Assembly: GCF_000196675.2 (NCBI RefSeq) | Contig: NC_015312.1 | Coordinates: 1,488,001 to 1,552,000, forward strand | Direction: 5' to 3' | DNA length: 64,000 nucleotides | Source of the DNA: Pseudonocardia benzenivorans CB1190 | GTDB taxonomy: Bacteria > Actinomycetota > Actinomycetes > Mycobacteriales > Pseudonocardiaceae | Shown: one piece after another, positions 34,031 through 42,855 of the stretch | Layout: each line of letters opens with the position of its first letter | Numbering within the stretch: the stretch's first letter is position 1 | Position numbers and translations under genes: made by a program | Notes under the pieces: model-generated | Databases searched by the model: none | Seen by the model: only the letters and a program-made list of their open reading frames with translations | What the model was told of the DNA's origin: nothing

Positions 34031-34420
34031 TCAGGCCCGGCGGGCGACCTCGCGACCGAGATGGCAGATCGCGAGCAGCCGCAACGCGACCCAGTCGGCG
34101 TGCTCCCAGCGGCCGTCGGCGGGCACGGCGACCGACCCGCCGCCGCGGCACTGCTCGTCGACGAGGCCGCGCGCGTACGCGGCGAGGCGCACCGCGCGGT
34201 CGCGGGAGTCGACGCGGGTGAGCACCGCGGACCGGAAGCCCGGCCGGTCGTCGAGCATGTCGCGCACCGCGGCGACGTGCTGGTCGAGTGCGGCGCCGAG
34301 CCCGGGGGACCGGCGGGCGGCGGCCAGACCGGGGAGCCCGAACTGGTCGATCAGGCGTCGCAGCGTCCGGCGGGCGGACCACTCGGAGACCAACGAGCCG
34401 ACGTCGCGCAACACTGGCAC
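34031..34420 (-). CDS. Small conserved actinobacterial protein (possibly DUF6401-like)
   Basis: 129 residues from GTG at 34420. Contains WSARRTLRRLIDQFGLPGLAA, LGAALDQHVAAVRDML, and a C-terminal WVALRLLAICHLGREVA. All-helical. It recalls a family of small actinomycete proteins near natural-product genes (possibly DUF6401), but I am not certain. It is alone, in the same direction as the nitrile hydratase operon, with a 122-bp gap. Confidence 0.55.
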   Translation of the reverse strand: MPVLRDVGSLVSEWSARRTLRRLIDQFGLPGLAAARRSPGLGAALDQHVAAVRDMLDDRPGFRSAVLTRVDSRDRAVRLAAYARGLVDEQCRGGGSVAVPADGRWEHADWVALRLLAICHLGREVARRA

Positions 34421-34605
34421 GTCGCGGATCGTAGCTTTCTGATCACCGGGCTGAGTGACGCCGGACGAGTGAAGAGATCGAAGGTCGTCACCGTGCGACG
34501 AACTCTCGCGTCGTCGGCGCCGCCGGGCCCGGTGGTCCGACGAACGGTCGGTACCGATCGGCCTGTGCGCGGCGAGGTAGGCCGCCCTCCGCGGGCCCGG
34601 TCGGC

Positions 34606-35865
34606 TCAGTACCGGACCAGCCAGAACGCCGCGCCCTGGTCGTCGGTGCAGCGGGCCGAGACGCCGTACCCGGCGTCGGCCGGGTCGTCGGCCGTGCCAC
34701 CGGCTGCCCGCACCGCCGCGACGGCGCCCGCCACGTCCTCGACGACGAACATCGGCACGACCTGCGCCGCGTCGTGGCCGCCGTGCAGCCCGGTCATCGG
34801 CGATGTCTCGTCGCCGGACGCGCTGCGCACGTGCCAGCCGTCCGGCACCCGGCCCGGGCCGAAGCGCCACCCGAGCACGGTGCCGTAGAACGCCCGGGCC
34901 CGGCCCGCGTCGGGCACCTCGATCGTCAGGTAGGTGAGCGTCCCTGGCCGCGTCGTGTCGGGCCGGACGTTCTGGCGTCCCGCGGCGAACACCGCGAACG
35001 GCAGGCCCTGGTCGTCGGCGCACGTGGCGGTGCGACCCCAGGGCTCGTCGAGCGGTTCCTCGGCGCTGCCGCCCGCGGCCCGGACCAGCGCGACGGTCTC
35101 GTCGACGTCGTCGACGGCGTACGCGCACATCGTCGTGGCCGCGTCCTGCCCGCCGTACATCCCGAGCTCCTGGCCCACCCCGACGACCCGGCGGGCGTGG
35201 CCGTCGCGGGCGCCCTCGGTCGTCCAGCCCAGGACGGCGGCGTAGAACCGGTCGGCCGCGTCGACGTCGCGACGCCACAGCGAGGCGTAGCCGACGTCAC
35301 CGACCTGCAGCGCAGCGCCGGCGGCGGGTTCGCGGGAGACCATCCAGCGGTGCCCGGCCGGGTCGAGGACGACGCCCCCGCGCCCGTACGGGGAGTCGCC
35401 GACGGGCCGCTCCAGCCGCGCACCGAGTGCCACCGCGCGGTCGACGACGGCGTCCGGGTCCGACACCTCCAGCCGCATCGAGACGGTCGCCTCGCCGTCG
35501 CGCGGGGCGACGACCCCGAGCTCGGGGAACGGCTCGGCCAGCATCAGCACACTGTCGCCGATCGCGACCTCGGCGTGGCCGATCCGGCCGTCGGGCATGA
35601 CGATCGGCTCACCGCGCCGGACGGCCCCGAACGCGTCGACGTAGAAGTCGACCGCGGCCGTGGCGTCGGGCACCGCGAGGTACGGGGTGACCGAGTGCAG
35701 GGCGAGTGCGGTGCCACGAGAGATCGTGCTGGTCATGGGCTCCTCCTGAGGGCCCGGCGCGGCGAGCACCGCCCGCTCGAGGCGGGCGCGCAGCCGCGCG
35801 GCGAAGGCCGGGTCGGGATCGACCGGCGTGACGGGTTCGCGGAGGGCGTCCAGCGGGTCGTTCAT
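34606..35865 (-). CDS. Three-module VOC (glyoxalase-fold) protein with N-terminal helix, ECF partner
   Basis: 419 residues from ATG at 35865; a shorter start at about residue 44 (MTSTISRGT) exists, but the 4-base overlap with the sigma gene supports the long form. An N-terminal helical segment (MNDPLDALREPVTPVDPDPA) precedes three VOC modules, each with a FY...LG helix/strand (AVDFYVDAFGAV, ADRFYAAVLGW, ARAFYGTVLGW). The first module shows PhnB/glyoxalase-like features (HRWMVSREP). Possible ligand-binding or resistance role. The linked ECF gene suggests a regulatory or stress link. No metal ligands can be confirmed. Confidence 0.8.
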   Translation of the reverse strand: MNDPLDALREPVTPVDPDPAFAARLRARLERAVLAAPGPQEEPMTSTISRGTALALHSVTPYLAVPDATAAVDFYVDAFGAVRRGEPIVMPDGRIGHAEVAIGDSVLMLAEPFPELGVVAPRDGEATVSMRLEVSDPDAVVDRAVALGARLERPVGDSPYGRGGVVLDPAGHRWMVSREPAAGAALQVGDVGYASLWRRDVDAADRFYAAVLGWTTEGARDGHARRVVGVGQELGMYGGQDAATTMCAYAVDDVDETVALVRAAGGSAEEPLDEPWGRTATCADDQGLPFAVFAAGRQNVRPDTTRPGTLTYLTIEVPDAGRARAFYGTVLGWRFGPGRVPDGWHVRSASGDETSPMTGLHGGHDAAQVVPMFVVEDVAGAVAAVRAAGGTADDPADAGYGVSARCTDDQGAAFWLVRY

Positions 35866-36404
35866 GCCGGATCGCCTCCCGTGCGTCGCAGATACGTGTG
35901 CCGGAACGCGGTGCGCGCCCTGGCCAGGACGGACTCGGTGGCCCGTCGGCTGCGGCCGAGCACGCCGGCGACCTCGCCGACGGGCAGGCCGTCGAGGTAG
36001 CGCAGGGTCAGCGCCGCGCGGTGCAGCGGGCTCTGCTCGTCCAGCACCTCGCGGGCGAGCAGGGCGTCGAGCTCGTCGTCCCACGGGTCGGTCCCGGCCT
36101 CGTGGTGCTCGGCGACGGCGCGCAGCCCGCGCTCCTCGCGGGCGAGCGCGCGCCAGTGGTCGGCGAGCTTGTGCCGGGCGATGCCGATCAGCCAGCCCGT
36201 CGTCGGATCCACGACGGGCCCGCCGGCGGTCGTGCGCCGGCACTCCTGCACCGCGGCCAGGAACGTCTCCGCGGTGAGGTCCTCGGCCAGTGCGCGGCGC
36301 CGGCAGCGGGCGAGCAGATAGCCGTAGACCTCCGGTAGTGCGGTGTCGTACAACGCGAGCAGCGCGAGGCCCGGATCGGGCCGGACCTGCTCGTCGCGAT
36401 GCAC
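35862..36404 (-). CDS. ECF-type RNA polymerase sigma factor
   Basis: 180 residues from ATG at 36404. Sigma2 region: ALPEVYGYLLARCRRRALAEDLTAETFLAAV with the DLxxETF motif (abridged). Sigma4 region: ALTLRYLDGLPVGEVAGVLGRSRRATESVLARARTAF (abridged). No anti-sigma gene adjoins. The following gene (VOC protein with an N-terminal helix) overlaps it by 4 bases and takes that place. Confidence 0.9.
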   Translation of the reverse strand: MHRDEQVRPDPGLALLALYDTALPEVYGYLLARCRRRALAEDLTAETFLAAVQECRRTTAGGPVVDPTTGWLIGIARHKLADHWRALAREERGLRAVAEHHEAGTDPWDDELDALLAREVLDEQSPLHRAALTLRYLDGLPVGEVAGVLGRSRRATESVLARARTAFRHTYLRRTGGDPA

Positions 36405-36461
36405 GTCCCTACCTCGTCCCGCGGCCGCGGTTCCCGTCGGGCTCTCACCCGGACGGACGAG

Positions 36462-37514
36462 TCAGCCGCGTTCCGCGGCGCCGACGAAGTCCCAGAAAAC
36501 ACCCGACCACAGCTCCGGCAGCTCGATGTGCGGGCTGTGCCCGGCGCCGGGGAGGATCTCGGTGCGGACGTGCCCGCCCGCTGCGGCGTAGCGCCCGAGC
36601 ACCTCGCGGATCTGGGAGACCATCGGCTGCGAGGGGAAGACGTCGGCACCCGGCCAGCCGGGCACGTAGCCGAGCTCACCGAGGGTTCCGAGGTCCTGCA
36701 TCGAGGCGTCGGCGACGACGGTGTCCTCGGCCCCGTGCGTCCACAGCACCGGCGGCTTCGGGTCGAGGTCGACCACGCGCGTCCAGTTGCAGTACTTCGG
36801 CGACAGGGCGTTGATGATCCCGGTGGTGCCGGGCGCGCTGCCGGGCCAGTTCGGGGACGCGACGGAGTCGCCGGGGTAGTTGTCGTCGCCGGTGACGGTC
36901 TTGAGCACCTCGGCGACGAGCAGGTCCTCGCGCGGCTCCGAGTGCGACTCCAGCCAGTAGCTGCCACGCATGACCGAGCGGATCGAGAACGGGCTCTCGG
37001 TGGTGTCGTCGCCCTCGGCGAGCCGGCGTACGACCTCGGGGTTGACGATGCCGCCGCCGGACCCGGCGAAGTCGGGGAAGCACGGCGTGCCGTCGGCGAG
37101 GACGCCGCCGAACCCGTAGGGCGACACCGGGTCGAGGAACGTCAGGGACGTGACGGGGTGCGCGCTCGCGAAGTCAACGATCGCGGCGCCCGCCGTCGAC
37201 CAGCCGAGGAGGTGGACGGGCCGCTCGACGCGCAGCGCCCGCAGGAGGGCGGCGACGTCGTCGGCCCAGTCGGCGAGGCCGCGGGTCGCGTCGAGCGGGA
37301 GGCGCTCGGTGTCGCCGAAGCAGCGCATGTCCGGCGCGATGATCCGGTAGCCCTGCGGCGCGCCGGGGAAGAGGTGCTCGAAGAACCGGCCGGTCGAGAG
37401 GTTGCCGTGCAGCATGACGACGGGCACGCCCTCCTCCGGCCCGTACTCGACGAGGTGCACCTCCAGCCGGTCGGTCGGAACGACGACGGACCGCACCCCG
37501 GGGAGCAACTGCAT
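36462..37514 (-). CDS. Alpha/beta-fold hydrolase
   Basis: 350 residues from ATG at 37514 (an AAAGG lies 8-12 bases upstream; ATG at 37523 is the alternative). Alpha/beta hydrolase: oxyanion-hole VVMLHGNLSTGRFF, nucleophile elbow LLGWSTAGAAI with Ser in GWSTAG, and an acid and His near the C-terminus (LWTHGAEDTVV, GAGHSPHIELPE). Members are esterases, C-C hydrolases or epoxide hydrolases; the long cap region (about 130-230) is notable. It lies downstream of two SDR genes on the same strand but after a palindromic repeat, so co-transcription is uncertain. Confidence 0.87.
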   Translation of the reverse strand: MQLLPGVRSVVVPTDRLEVHLVEYGPEEGVPVVMLHGNLSTGRFFEHLFPGAPQGYRIIAPDMRCFGDTERLPLDATRGLADWADDVAALLRALRVERPVHLLGWSTAGAAIVDFASAHPVTSLTFLDPVSPYGFGGVLADGTPCFPDFAGSGGGIVNPEVVRRLAEGDDTTESPFSIRSVMRGSYWLESHSEPREDLLVAEVLKTVTGDDNYPGDSVASPNWPGSAPGTTGIINALSPKYCNWTRVVDLDPKPPVLWTHGAEDTVVADASMQDLGTLGELGYVPGWPGADVFPSQPMVSQIREVLGRYAAAGGHVRTEILPGAGHSPHIELPELWSGVFWDFVGAAERG

Positions 37515-37591
37515 GTGCCGCATCCTTTTGCCCCTGGAGACCCGGGTCAACCCCAGCGCGCCGGGCGGTCCGCGGTCCGGGTCTCCCGAGC

Positions 37592-37644
37592 TGCAGGAAC
37601 GGCACTTTCCCGCAACCCGGTTGCGGGAAAGTGCCGTTCCTGCA
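37592..37644. repeat. 53-bp perfect palindrome, family 2 copy 1
   Basis: Perfect inverted repeat centred on 37618, arms starting TGCAGGAACGGCACTTTCCC. The core GGAACGGCACTTTCC...GGAAAGTGCCGTTCC recurs at 60858-60912. Lies between an SDR stop and the next gene in the same direction; terminator-like but with no T-tract. Confidence 0.8.
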
Positions 37645-37647
37645 GGG

Positions 37648-37685
37648 GCGCAGGGGGCTGCGGCGCAGGGGGCTGCGGCGCAGGG
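37648..37685. repeat. 15-bp tandem repeat, 2.5 copies
   Basis: Unit GCGCAGGGGGCTGCG at 37648-37662 and 37663-37677, with a partial third copy (37678-37685). It sits between palindrome family 2 copy 1 and the SDR stop codon at 37696. Likely slippage-prone non-coding DNA. Confidence 0.7.
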
Positions 37686-37695
37686 CCGCGCACCC

Positions 37696-38379
37696 TCAGC
37701 AGGCGCTCCAGGCCCCGTCGACGGGCAGGAGGACGCCGTTGACGTACCGGGCGGCGTCGGAGATCAGGTAGGCGGCGGCGCCCGCGATGTCGGAGACCTC
37801 GCCGTGCTCGCCTGCGGGGACCCGGTTCTCCAGCCAGCCGCGCTGCGCGGGGTCGCCGAGGCGGTCGGCGGTCATCGGGGTGGCGATGATGCCCGGGGCG
37901 ATGGCGTTGACGCGGATGTTGGACGGTGCGAGCTCGACGGCGGCGGCCCGCACCAGGCCCGCGATGCCGGCCTTGGCCGCGACGTAGTGCGGCTGCCCGG
38001 CGACGGCGTGCGTGGCCGTGACGGACGCGATGGCGACGACGGCACCCGGCGTCCCCGCGGCCAGCCAGCGCCGGGCGCAGCCGCGGATGCCGAGGAACGT
38101 GCCGCGCACGTGCACGGTCATCATCCGGTCCCACTCCTCGACCTCGAGGTCGACGAGCGGCGCCCGGCTGCGGAACCCGGCACAGTTGACGAGCGCGTCG
38201 ACGGGACCCGCTTCGTCGAGGACCCGGTCCCAGTCGCGCTCGTCGGCGGCGTCGAGCTCGAGGATGCCGTCGGCGGGCTTGAGGTCGGCCCCGACGACGC
38301 CCCAGCCCTGCCCGGCCAGCAACTCCGCGGTGCCCGCACCGATGCCCGATGCGGCCCCGGTGATGAGAACTCTGCTCAC
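37696..38379 (-). CDS. Short-chain dehydrogenase/reductase
   Basis: 227 residues, GTG at 38379, overlapping the upstream SDR stop by 4 bases. Cofactor motif TGAASGIGAGTAELL, D-LKPADGILELDAAD (Asp after beta2, suggesting NAD(H)), NCAG at about 63-66, catalytic Ser, and HYVAAK (Tyr-x-x-x-Lys). It is short but complete. Substrate unknown. It is in an operon with a mycofactocin-type SDR and a molybdenum hydroxylase. Confidence 0.87.
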   Translation of the reverse strand: MSRVLITGAASGIGAGTAELLAGQGWGVVGADLKPADGILELDAADERDWDRVLDEAGPVDALVNCAGFRSRAPLVDLEVEEWDRMMTVHVRGTFLGIRGCARRWLAAGTPGAVVAIASVTATHAVAGQPHYVAAKAGIAGLVRAAAVELAPSNIRVNAIAPGIIATPMTADRLGDPAQRGWLENRVPAGEHGEVSDIAGAAAYLISDAARYVNGVLLPVDGAWSAC

Positions 38380-39218
38380 TTCGCTCCTTGTCCGGCGTCG
38401 ACCCGCAGTACGGTGCCGGTGATCTGGTCGGCGTTGTCGGAGGCGAGGAACAGCACCGCGTCGGTGATGTGCCGGGCCTCCGTGCGCCACTTCTCGCCGG
38501 GCATGTTGCCTGCGGCGGAGAACATCTCGTACGCGGCGTCGGGGGTCATGTCGACCTCGCCCGCCAACCCCAGCACCATGCCGGAGCCGCGGCCCTCGCC
38601 GGGCTTGATCGTCGCCGGGGCGACGCAGTTGACGTTGATCCCGAACTCGGCCAGCTCGAACGCCCACGCCGTGGTGAGGCCCTCGATCGCATGCTTGGCC
38701 GCGACGTAGTGCGACAGCATCGCGTGTCCGGAACCGGTGACGCCGGAGGAGATGTTGACGATCTTCCCGGCCCGGCGGCCGATCATGTTGGGCACCACGA
38801 ACTTCGCGGCGTACATGTGGCCCTTGACGATGGTGTCGATCACGGCGTCCATGACGTGCGGGCGCATGTCCTGGATGGAGTCCAGCGCCGCGACGCCCGC
38901 GTTGCAGACGAGCACGTCGATGCGGTTGTCGAAGAACCCCAGTGCCTTCGAGACCGCGGCCTCGACCTGGTCGACGTCGCGCAGGTCGCAGGGCAGCGCG
39001 ATGGCACGGCCGCCGCGCGTCTCGACCTCCTCGACGGTCTCGAGGAGCATCGCCTCGGTCGCGAGCGGGTAGATGTCGTGGATCGGCTCGGTGATGTCGA
39101 GCGCGGCGACGTTGGCACCCGCCTCGGCGAACGCCCGGGCGTGGCTCGCACCCTGGCCCTTGCCCGCGCCGGTGATCAGGACGTTCTTGCCGTCGAGGCC
39201 GCGCAGCACTGCGGGCAT
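38376..39218 (-). CDS. Mycofactocin-coupled-type SDR oxidoreductase
   Basis: 280 residues from ATG at 39218 with GGAGG. Motif TGAGKGQGASHARAF, a family-specific insertion after beta2 (ITEPIHDIYPLATEAML), NAG, and SHYVAAK. The insertion matches the SDR subfamily thought to hold its nicotinamide cofactor tightly and pass electrons to mycofactocin. Probably oxidises an alcohol intermediate of the same operon. No mft biosynthetic genes are in the window. Confidence 0.85.
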   Translation of the reverse strand: MPAVLRGLDGKNVLITGAGKGQGASHARAFAEAGANVAALDITEPIHDIYPLATEAMLLETVEEVETRGGRAIALPCDLRDVDQVEAAVSKALGFFDNRIDVLVCNAGVAALDSIQDMRPHVMDAVIDTIVKGHMYAAKFVVPNMIGRRAGKIVNISSGVTGSGHAMLSHYVAAKHAIEGLTTAWAFELAEFGINVNCVAPATIKPGEGRGSGMVLGLAGEVDMTPDAAYEMFSAAGNMPGEKWRTEARHITDAVLFLASDNADQITGTVLRVDAGQGAK

Positions 39219-39246
39219 CGGCACCTCCGTGTGGGTTGGTGAGAAC

Positions 39247-39750
39247 TCAAGAGGTGGCGTGCCGGGCCGCGACCTCACCGGCACCGCCGTGCGAGGCCGC
39301 CCAGCGCACCGAGTCGACGATCATCGAGTAGCCGGTGCAGCGGCAGAGGTTGCCCTCGATGCCCTCGCGCACCTCGTCCTCGCCGGGGTCGGGGTTATCC
39401 AGCAGCAGACCGGTCGCGGCCATGACCATGCCCGGGGTGCAGTAGCCGCACTGCAGGCCGTGGCACTGCTGGAATCCTTGCTGCACGGGGGACATCTCGC
39501 CGTCGGCGGCGAGCCCCTCGACGGTGAGGACGTCGGCGCCGTCGGCGGCGACGGCCAGCACCGAGCAGGACTTCACGGTCCGTCCGTTCAGCAGCACCGT
39601 GCAGGCGCCGCAGTTGGAGGTGTCGCAGCCGACGTGGGTGCCGGTCAGCCCGCGCACGTCGCGCAGGTAGTGCACCAGCAGCAGCCGCGCCTCGACCTCG
39701 TCCTCGCTCGTCGCGCCGTTGACGGTGACGCGGATCTTGTGGTGGGACAT
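39247..39750 (-). CDS. Molybdenum hydroxylase small subunit, [2Fe-2S] protein (CoxS/CutS-like)
   Basis: 167 residues from ATG at 39750, one base after the large-subunit stop. N-terminal plant-type [2Fe-2S] ([17 protein letters not shown]) and C-terminal [2Fe-2S] ([21 protein letters not shown]) motifs, both complete. Electron-transfer subunit of xanthine-dehydrogenase-family enzymes. Confidence 0.95.
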   Translation of the reverse strand: MSHHKIRVTVNGATSEDEVEARLLLVHYLRDVRGLTGTHVGCDTSNCGACTVLLNGRTVKSCSVLAVAADGADVLTVEGLAADGEMSPVQQGFQQCHGLQCGYCTPGMVMAATGLLLDNPDPGEDEVREGIEGNLCRCTGYSMIVDSVRWAASHGGAGEVAARHATS

Positions 39751-39751
39751 G

Positions 39752-42076
39752 TCAGCTCCGGTCCTCTCCGGCCGACTGCAGGATGCGCCAGACCTTCTGC
39801 GGGGTGCACGGCATCTCGACGTCGCGGACCCCGAGGTGGCCGAGCGCGTCGACGACCGCGTTCACGACGGCCTGCGGCGCCGCGGTGGCGCCGGACTCGC
39901 CGAGACCCTTGGCGCCCAGCGGGTTGAAGCTCGTCGGGGTGACGATGTGGTCGGTCTCGTAGCGGGGGAGGTCCATCGCCGACGGCAGCGTGTAGTCGAC
40001 GAGGGTTCCCGTCGCGGGCTGGCCGTCGGCGCCGTAGCGGACCTCCTCGAGCAGCGCCTGGGCGATGCCCTGCGCGACGCCGCCGTGGATCTGCCCGGTC
40101 GCCATCAGCGGGTTGATGACGGTCCCGCAGTCGTCGACGGCGACGTAGCGGGCGACCTTCACGAAGCCGGTGTCGCGGTCGATCTCGACGACGCAGCAGT
40201 GCGCGCCGGACGGGTAGGAGAGGTTCTTCGGCTCGAAGTAGGCGGTCTCGTCGAGGCCGAGGTCGAAGCCGTCGGGCAGCAGGTGCGGCTTGAACGACCG
40301 CACCGCGACCTCCGCCATCGACACGCCCTGGTCGGGTGTGCCCTTCACCCGGAACCGGCCGTCGACGAGCTCGAGGTCGGACTCGTCGGCCTCCAGCATG
40401 TGCGCGGCGATCTTCATCGCCTTGGCGCGCACCTTGCCCGCGGCCTGGAACACCGCCGAGCCGCCGACGGGCGCGCCGCGGCTGCCCATCGTCCCGATGC
40501 CCTCCTGGACGGTGGCGGTGTCGCCGTGGACGAGGCTGATGCGCTCGAACGGGATCGACAGCTCGTCGGCGACGATCTGGGCGAACGCGGTCTGGTGGCC
40601 CTGCCCGTGCGGGGAGGTGCCGACCTTGATCACCGCGGACCCGTCGGAGTTGAGCCGCACGTTCGCCGACTCCCACCCGCCGACGTAGCCGAACTGCTCG
40701 AACAGCGGCGTCGGTCCGAAGCCGCCCATCTCGACGAAGGTCGAGAACCCGATGCCCAGCAACGGCTTCGAGGGGTCGTCGCGGCGGGCCGCCCGGTCGG
40801 CGCGCAGGGCGTCGTAGTCGATGACGGTCAGCAGCTTGTCGAGGGCGCCGGGGAAGTTCGCCTCGTCGTAGACGATGCCCTCGAACTGGGTCGCGAACGG
40901 CATCTCGTCGGCCTGGACGAAGTTGCGCCGGCGAACCTCCAGGGGGTCGAGCCCCAGCTCGGCGGCCACGTGGTCGACGACCCGCTCGATCATGAACGAC
41001 GCCTCGGGCCGTCCCGCGCCGCGGTAGGAGCCGACCGGCGTGGTGTTGGTGACGACCGACCGGAAGCTCGGCGCGATGACCGGAATCTTGTAGCAGCCGC
41101 CCGACATGAACGACGTGAGCGTCGGCAGGCCGATGCCGGTGGCGTCGGGCCAGCCGCCGCAGTCCTGGGTGATCCGCACGCGCAGCGCGAGGAGCGTCCC
41201 GTCGTCGTCGAAGCCGACCTCGACGTCGTGCTCCTGGGCCCGGCCGTGGACCATCGAGATCATGTTCTCGCTGCGGGTCTCGACGAACTTCACCGGACGC
41301 CGCAGCCGCTTGGACAGCTCCGCGGTGAGGATGAACTCGGGGTAGAACGACGCCTTGGCGCCGAACCCGCCGCCGACGTCGGGCGCGACGACCCGCACCT
41401 CCTGCTGCGAGAGGCCGAACATCGCGGCGAGCTCGTTGCGGGAGTGGTGCGGGGTCTGTGTCGTCGCCCAGAGCGTGAGGCCGGAGGCCTGCCAGTCGGC
41501 GAGGCACACCGTCGGTTCCATCGGGACCGCGGCGCAGCGCTGGTTCTTGAGGTGGATCGAGAGCCGGTGCGGCGCGGCGGCGAGCTCGGCCTCGGCGTCG
41601 GTGGCCGAGAGCACCTGCTCGAGGACGACGTTGGACTCCAGCCCGTCGATGATCGGGACGGCGCCGTCGGCCGTCGCGGCCGCGATGCTCGCCATGACCG
41701 GCAGCTCCTCGTACTCGACGAGGACGGCCTCGGCCGCGTCGGCGGCGGCGTAGCGGTCGGCCGCGACGACGACGGCCACCGGCTCGCCGACGAACCGCAC
41801 CTTGTCGCGGGCCAGGCAGGGGCGCTCCATGCCGGGCACCGACCGGTTGGGTGGGAGCCCCGGCAGGTCGGCGTTGGTCCACACCCCGAGGACTCCGGGC
41901 GTGGCCACGGCCTCGCTGGTGTCGATCGAGACGATCCGCGCGTGCGCGAGGTAGCTGCGCACGTAGACCATGTGGACGGTGCCGGGGAGCCGGACGTCGT
42001 CGACATAGGTGCCGCGTCCGGTGAGCAGGGCCGGGTCCTCCTTGCGGACGACCGCCGCGCCGATCATCGATCCCAT
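39752..42076 (-). CDS. Molybdenum hydroxylase large subunit (xanthine dehydrogenase family, CoxL form II-like)
   Basis: 774 residues from ATG at 42076. Molybdopterin-cytosine-dinucleotide subunit: [63 protein letters not shown]. The SYRGAGR loop is the form II type; the AYxCSFR active-site loop of true CO dehydrogenase is absent, so CO oxidation is unlikely. No medium (FAD) subunit gene lies in the operon, unusual for this family. It probably hydroxylates a carbon of an aromatic or heterocyclic substrate, with the two SDRs downstream. Confidence 0.9.
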   Translation of the reverse strand: MGSMIGAAVVRKEDPALLTGRGTYVDDVRLPGTVHMVYVRSYLAHARIVSIDTSEAVATPGVLGVWTNADLPGLPPNRSVPGMERPCLARDKVRFVGEPVAVVVAADRYAAADAAEAVLVEYEELPVMASIAAATADGAVPIIDGLESNVVLEQVLSATDAEAELAAAPHRLSIHLKNQRCAAVPMEPTVCLADWQASGLTLWATTQTPHHSRNELAAMFGLSQQEVRVVAPDVGGGFGAKASFYPEFILTAELSKRLRRPVKFVETRSENMISMVHGRAQEHDVEVGFDDDGTLLALRVRITQDCGGWPDATGIGLPTLTSFMSGGCYKIPVIAPSFRSVVTNTTPVGSYRGAGRPEASFMIERVVDHVAAELGLDPLEVRRRNFVQADEMPFATQFEGIVYDEANFPGALDKLLTVIDYDALRADRAARRDDPSKPLLGIGFSTFVEMGGFGPTPLFEQFGYVGGWESANVRLNSDGSAVIKVGTSPHGQGHQTAFAQIVADELSIPFERISLVHGDTATVQEGIGTMGSRGAPVGGSAVFQAAGKVRAKAMKIAAHMLEADESDLELVDGRFRVKGTPDQGVSMAEVAVRSFKPHLLPDGFDLGLDETAYFEPKNLSYPSGAHCCVVEIDRDTGFVKVARYVAVDDCGTVINPLMATGQIHGGVAQGIAQALLEEVRYGADGQPATGTLVDYTLPSAMDLPRYETDHIVTPTSFNPLGAKGLGESGATAAPQAVVNAVVDALGHLGVRDVEMPCTPQKVWRILQSAGEDRS

Positions 42077-42100
42077 GCGGACCCCCTCGTCCTCGACACT

Positions 42101-42140
42101 GTGAGCGGCAATGGTCGCTACAGCGACGATTGCCGCTCAC
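42101..42140. repeat. Dispersed palindrome family 1, copy 2
   Basis: Arms GTGAGCGGCAAT (42101-42112) and ATTGCCGCTCAC (42129-42140), with inner complementary GGTCGCT/AGCGACG. It lies 25 bases upstream of the Mo-hydroxylase start and downstream of the lrp stop, so it can act as the lrp terminator. Confidence 0.75.
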
Positions 42141-42184
42141 AGGGTGCGTCAGCCGCGGGCCCGTGCGCGTGGCCGCGATCACGA

Positions 42185-42200
42185 CGTTAGGAACCTAACG
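42185..42200. promoter_or_regulatory. 16-bp dyad CGTTAGGAACCTAACG upstream of the Mo-hydroxylase operon
   Basis: Symmetric CGTTAGG-AA-CCTAACG in the 161-bp gap before the Mo-hydroxylase gene. CGTTAG half-sites also occur in the P450 and flavoprotein promoters at 54577-54588 and 55700-55739, suggesting a shared TetR-like regulator. No -10/-35 pair was assigned around it. Confidence 0.5.
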
Positions 42201-42237
42201 CCGGTCCCGTGGGGTCGCAAGGGCCGGGCGGCCCGGG

Positions 42238-42720
42238 TCAGCGGGTGCGGGTCGGCGCCCACCGCCCGGCCCGCACGAGCGGAAGCGTGCGGTGCGGGAT
42301 GCGCCGGGTCAGGGCCATCTGGGAGCGGGTCCGCACGACCCCCGGCACCGCGATCAGCCGTTGGATGACGTGTTCGAGCTCGGTCGTGTCCCGCGCGACG
42401 ACGTGACACAGCAGGTCGCCGTCGCCGGTGACCGTGTAGGCCTCGATGACCTCGGGGATCGCGGTGAGGTCCTCGACCACGGAGTCGAGGTAGCCCTGGG
42501 TGAGGTCGAGGTGGATGAAGGCGAGCATCGAGTAGCCGAACGCGCGCGGCTCGACGGCCGGCGCCAGCCCCGAGATCACCCCGGCCTCCTGCAGCCGCAG
42601 GAACCGCGCCGCGACCGTCCCTCGTGCCACTCCGAGGGTGCGGGCGTGCTCGCGCAGCCCGGCGCGCGGGTGCTCGAGCAGGAGCAGCAGCAGCGACCGG
42701 TCGAGCTCGTCGAGGGTCAT
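42238..42720 (-). CDS. Lrp/AsnC-family regulator
   Basis: 160 residues from ATG at 42720 (an ATG at 42747 would add nine residues). HTH: LDRSLLLLLLEHPRAGLREHARTLGVARGTVAARFLRLQEAGVI (abridged), then a RAM effector domain. Divergent from the indolepyruvate oxidoreductase gene, whose amino-acid-derived substrate makes it a plausible target. Confidence 0.88.
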   Translation of the reverse strand: MTLDELDRSLLLLLLEHPRAGLREHARTLGVARGTVAARFLRLQEAGVISGLAPAVEPRAFGYSMLAFIHLDLTQGYLDSVVEDLTAIPEVIEAYTVTGDGDLLCHVVARDTTELEHVIQRLIAVPGVVRTRSQMALTRRIPHRTLPLVRAGRWAPTRTR

Positions 42721-42855
42721 GGTCCGTTGGCCTTCCTCTTCCGGCATCTGGCGCTCGGCACTGTACCGATGGCCCGGTCAACCGGGATCGACTCTGGACG
42801 ATTGCTCAGTCTGTTCCTAGCGTCGCGCCATCCGTGACTACGCGAGGAGGCAACG

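Noticed and set aside
37648..37685. CRISPR or VNTR array
   Set aside because: Only 2.5 directly adjacent 15-bp units, no spacers or cas genes.
39752..42076. True aerobic CO dehydrogenase (coxL form I)
   Set aside because: The active-site loop reads SYRGAGR, not AYxCSFR, and no coxM is present.
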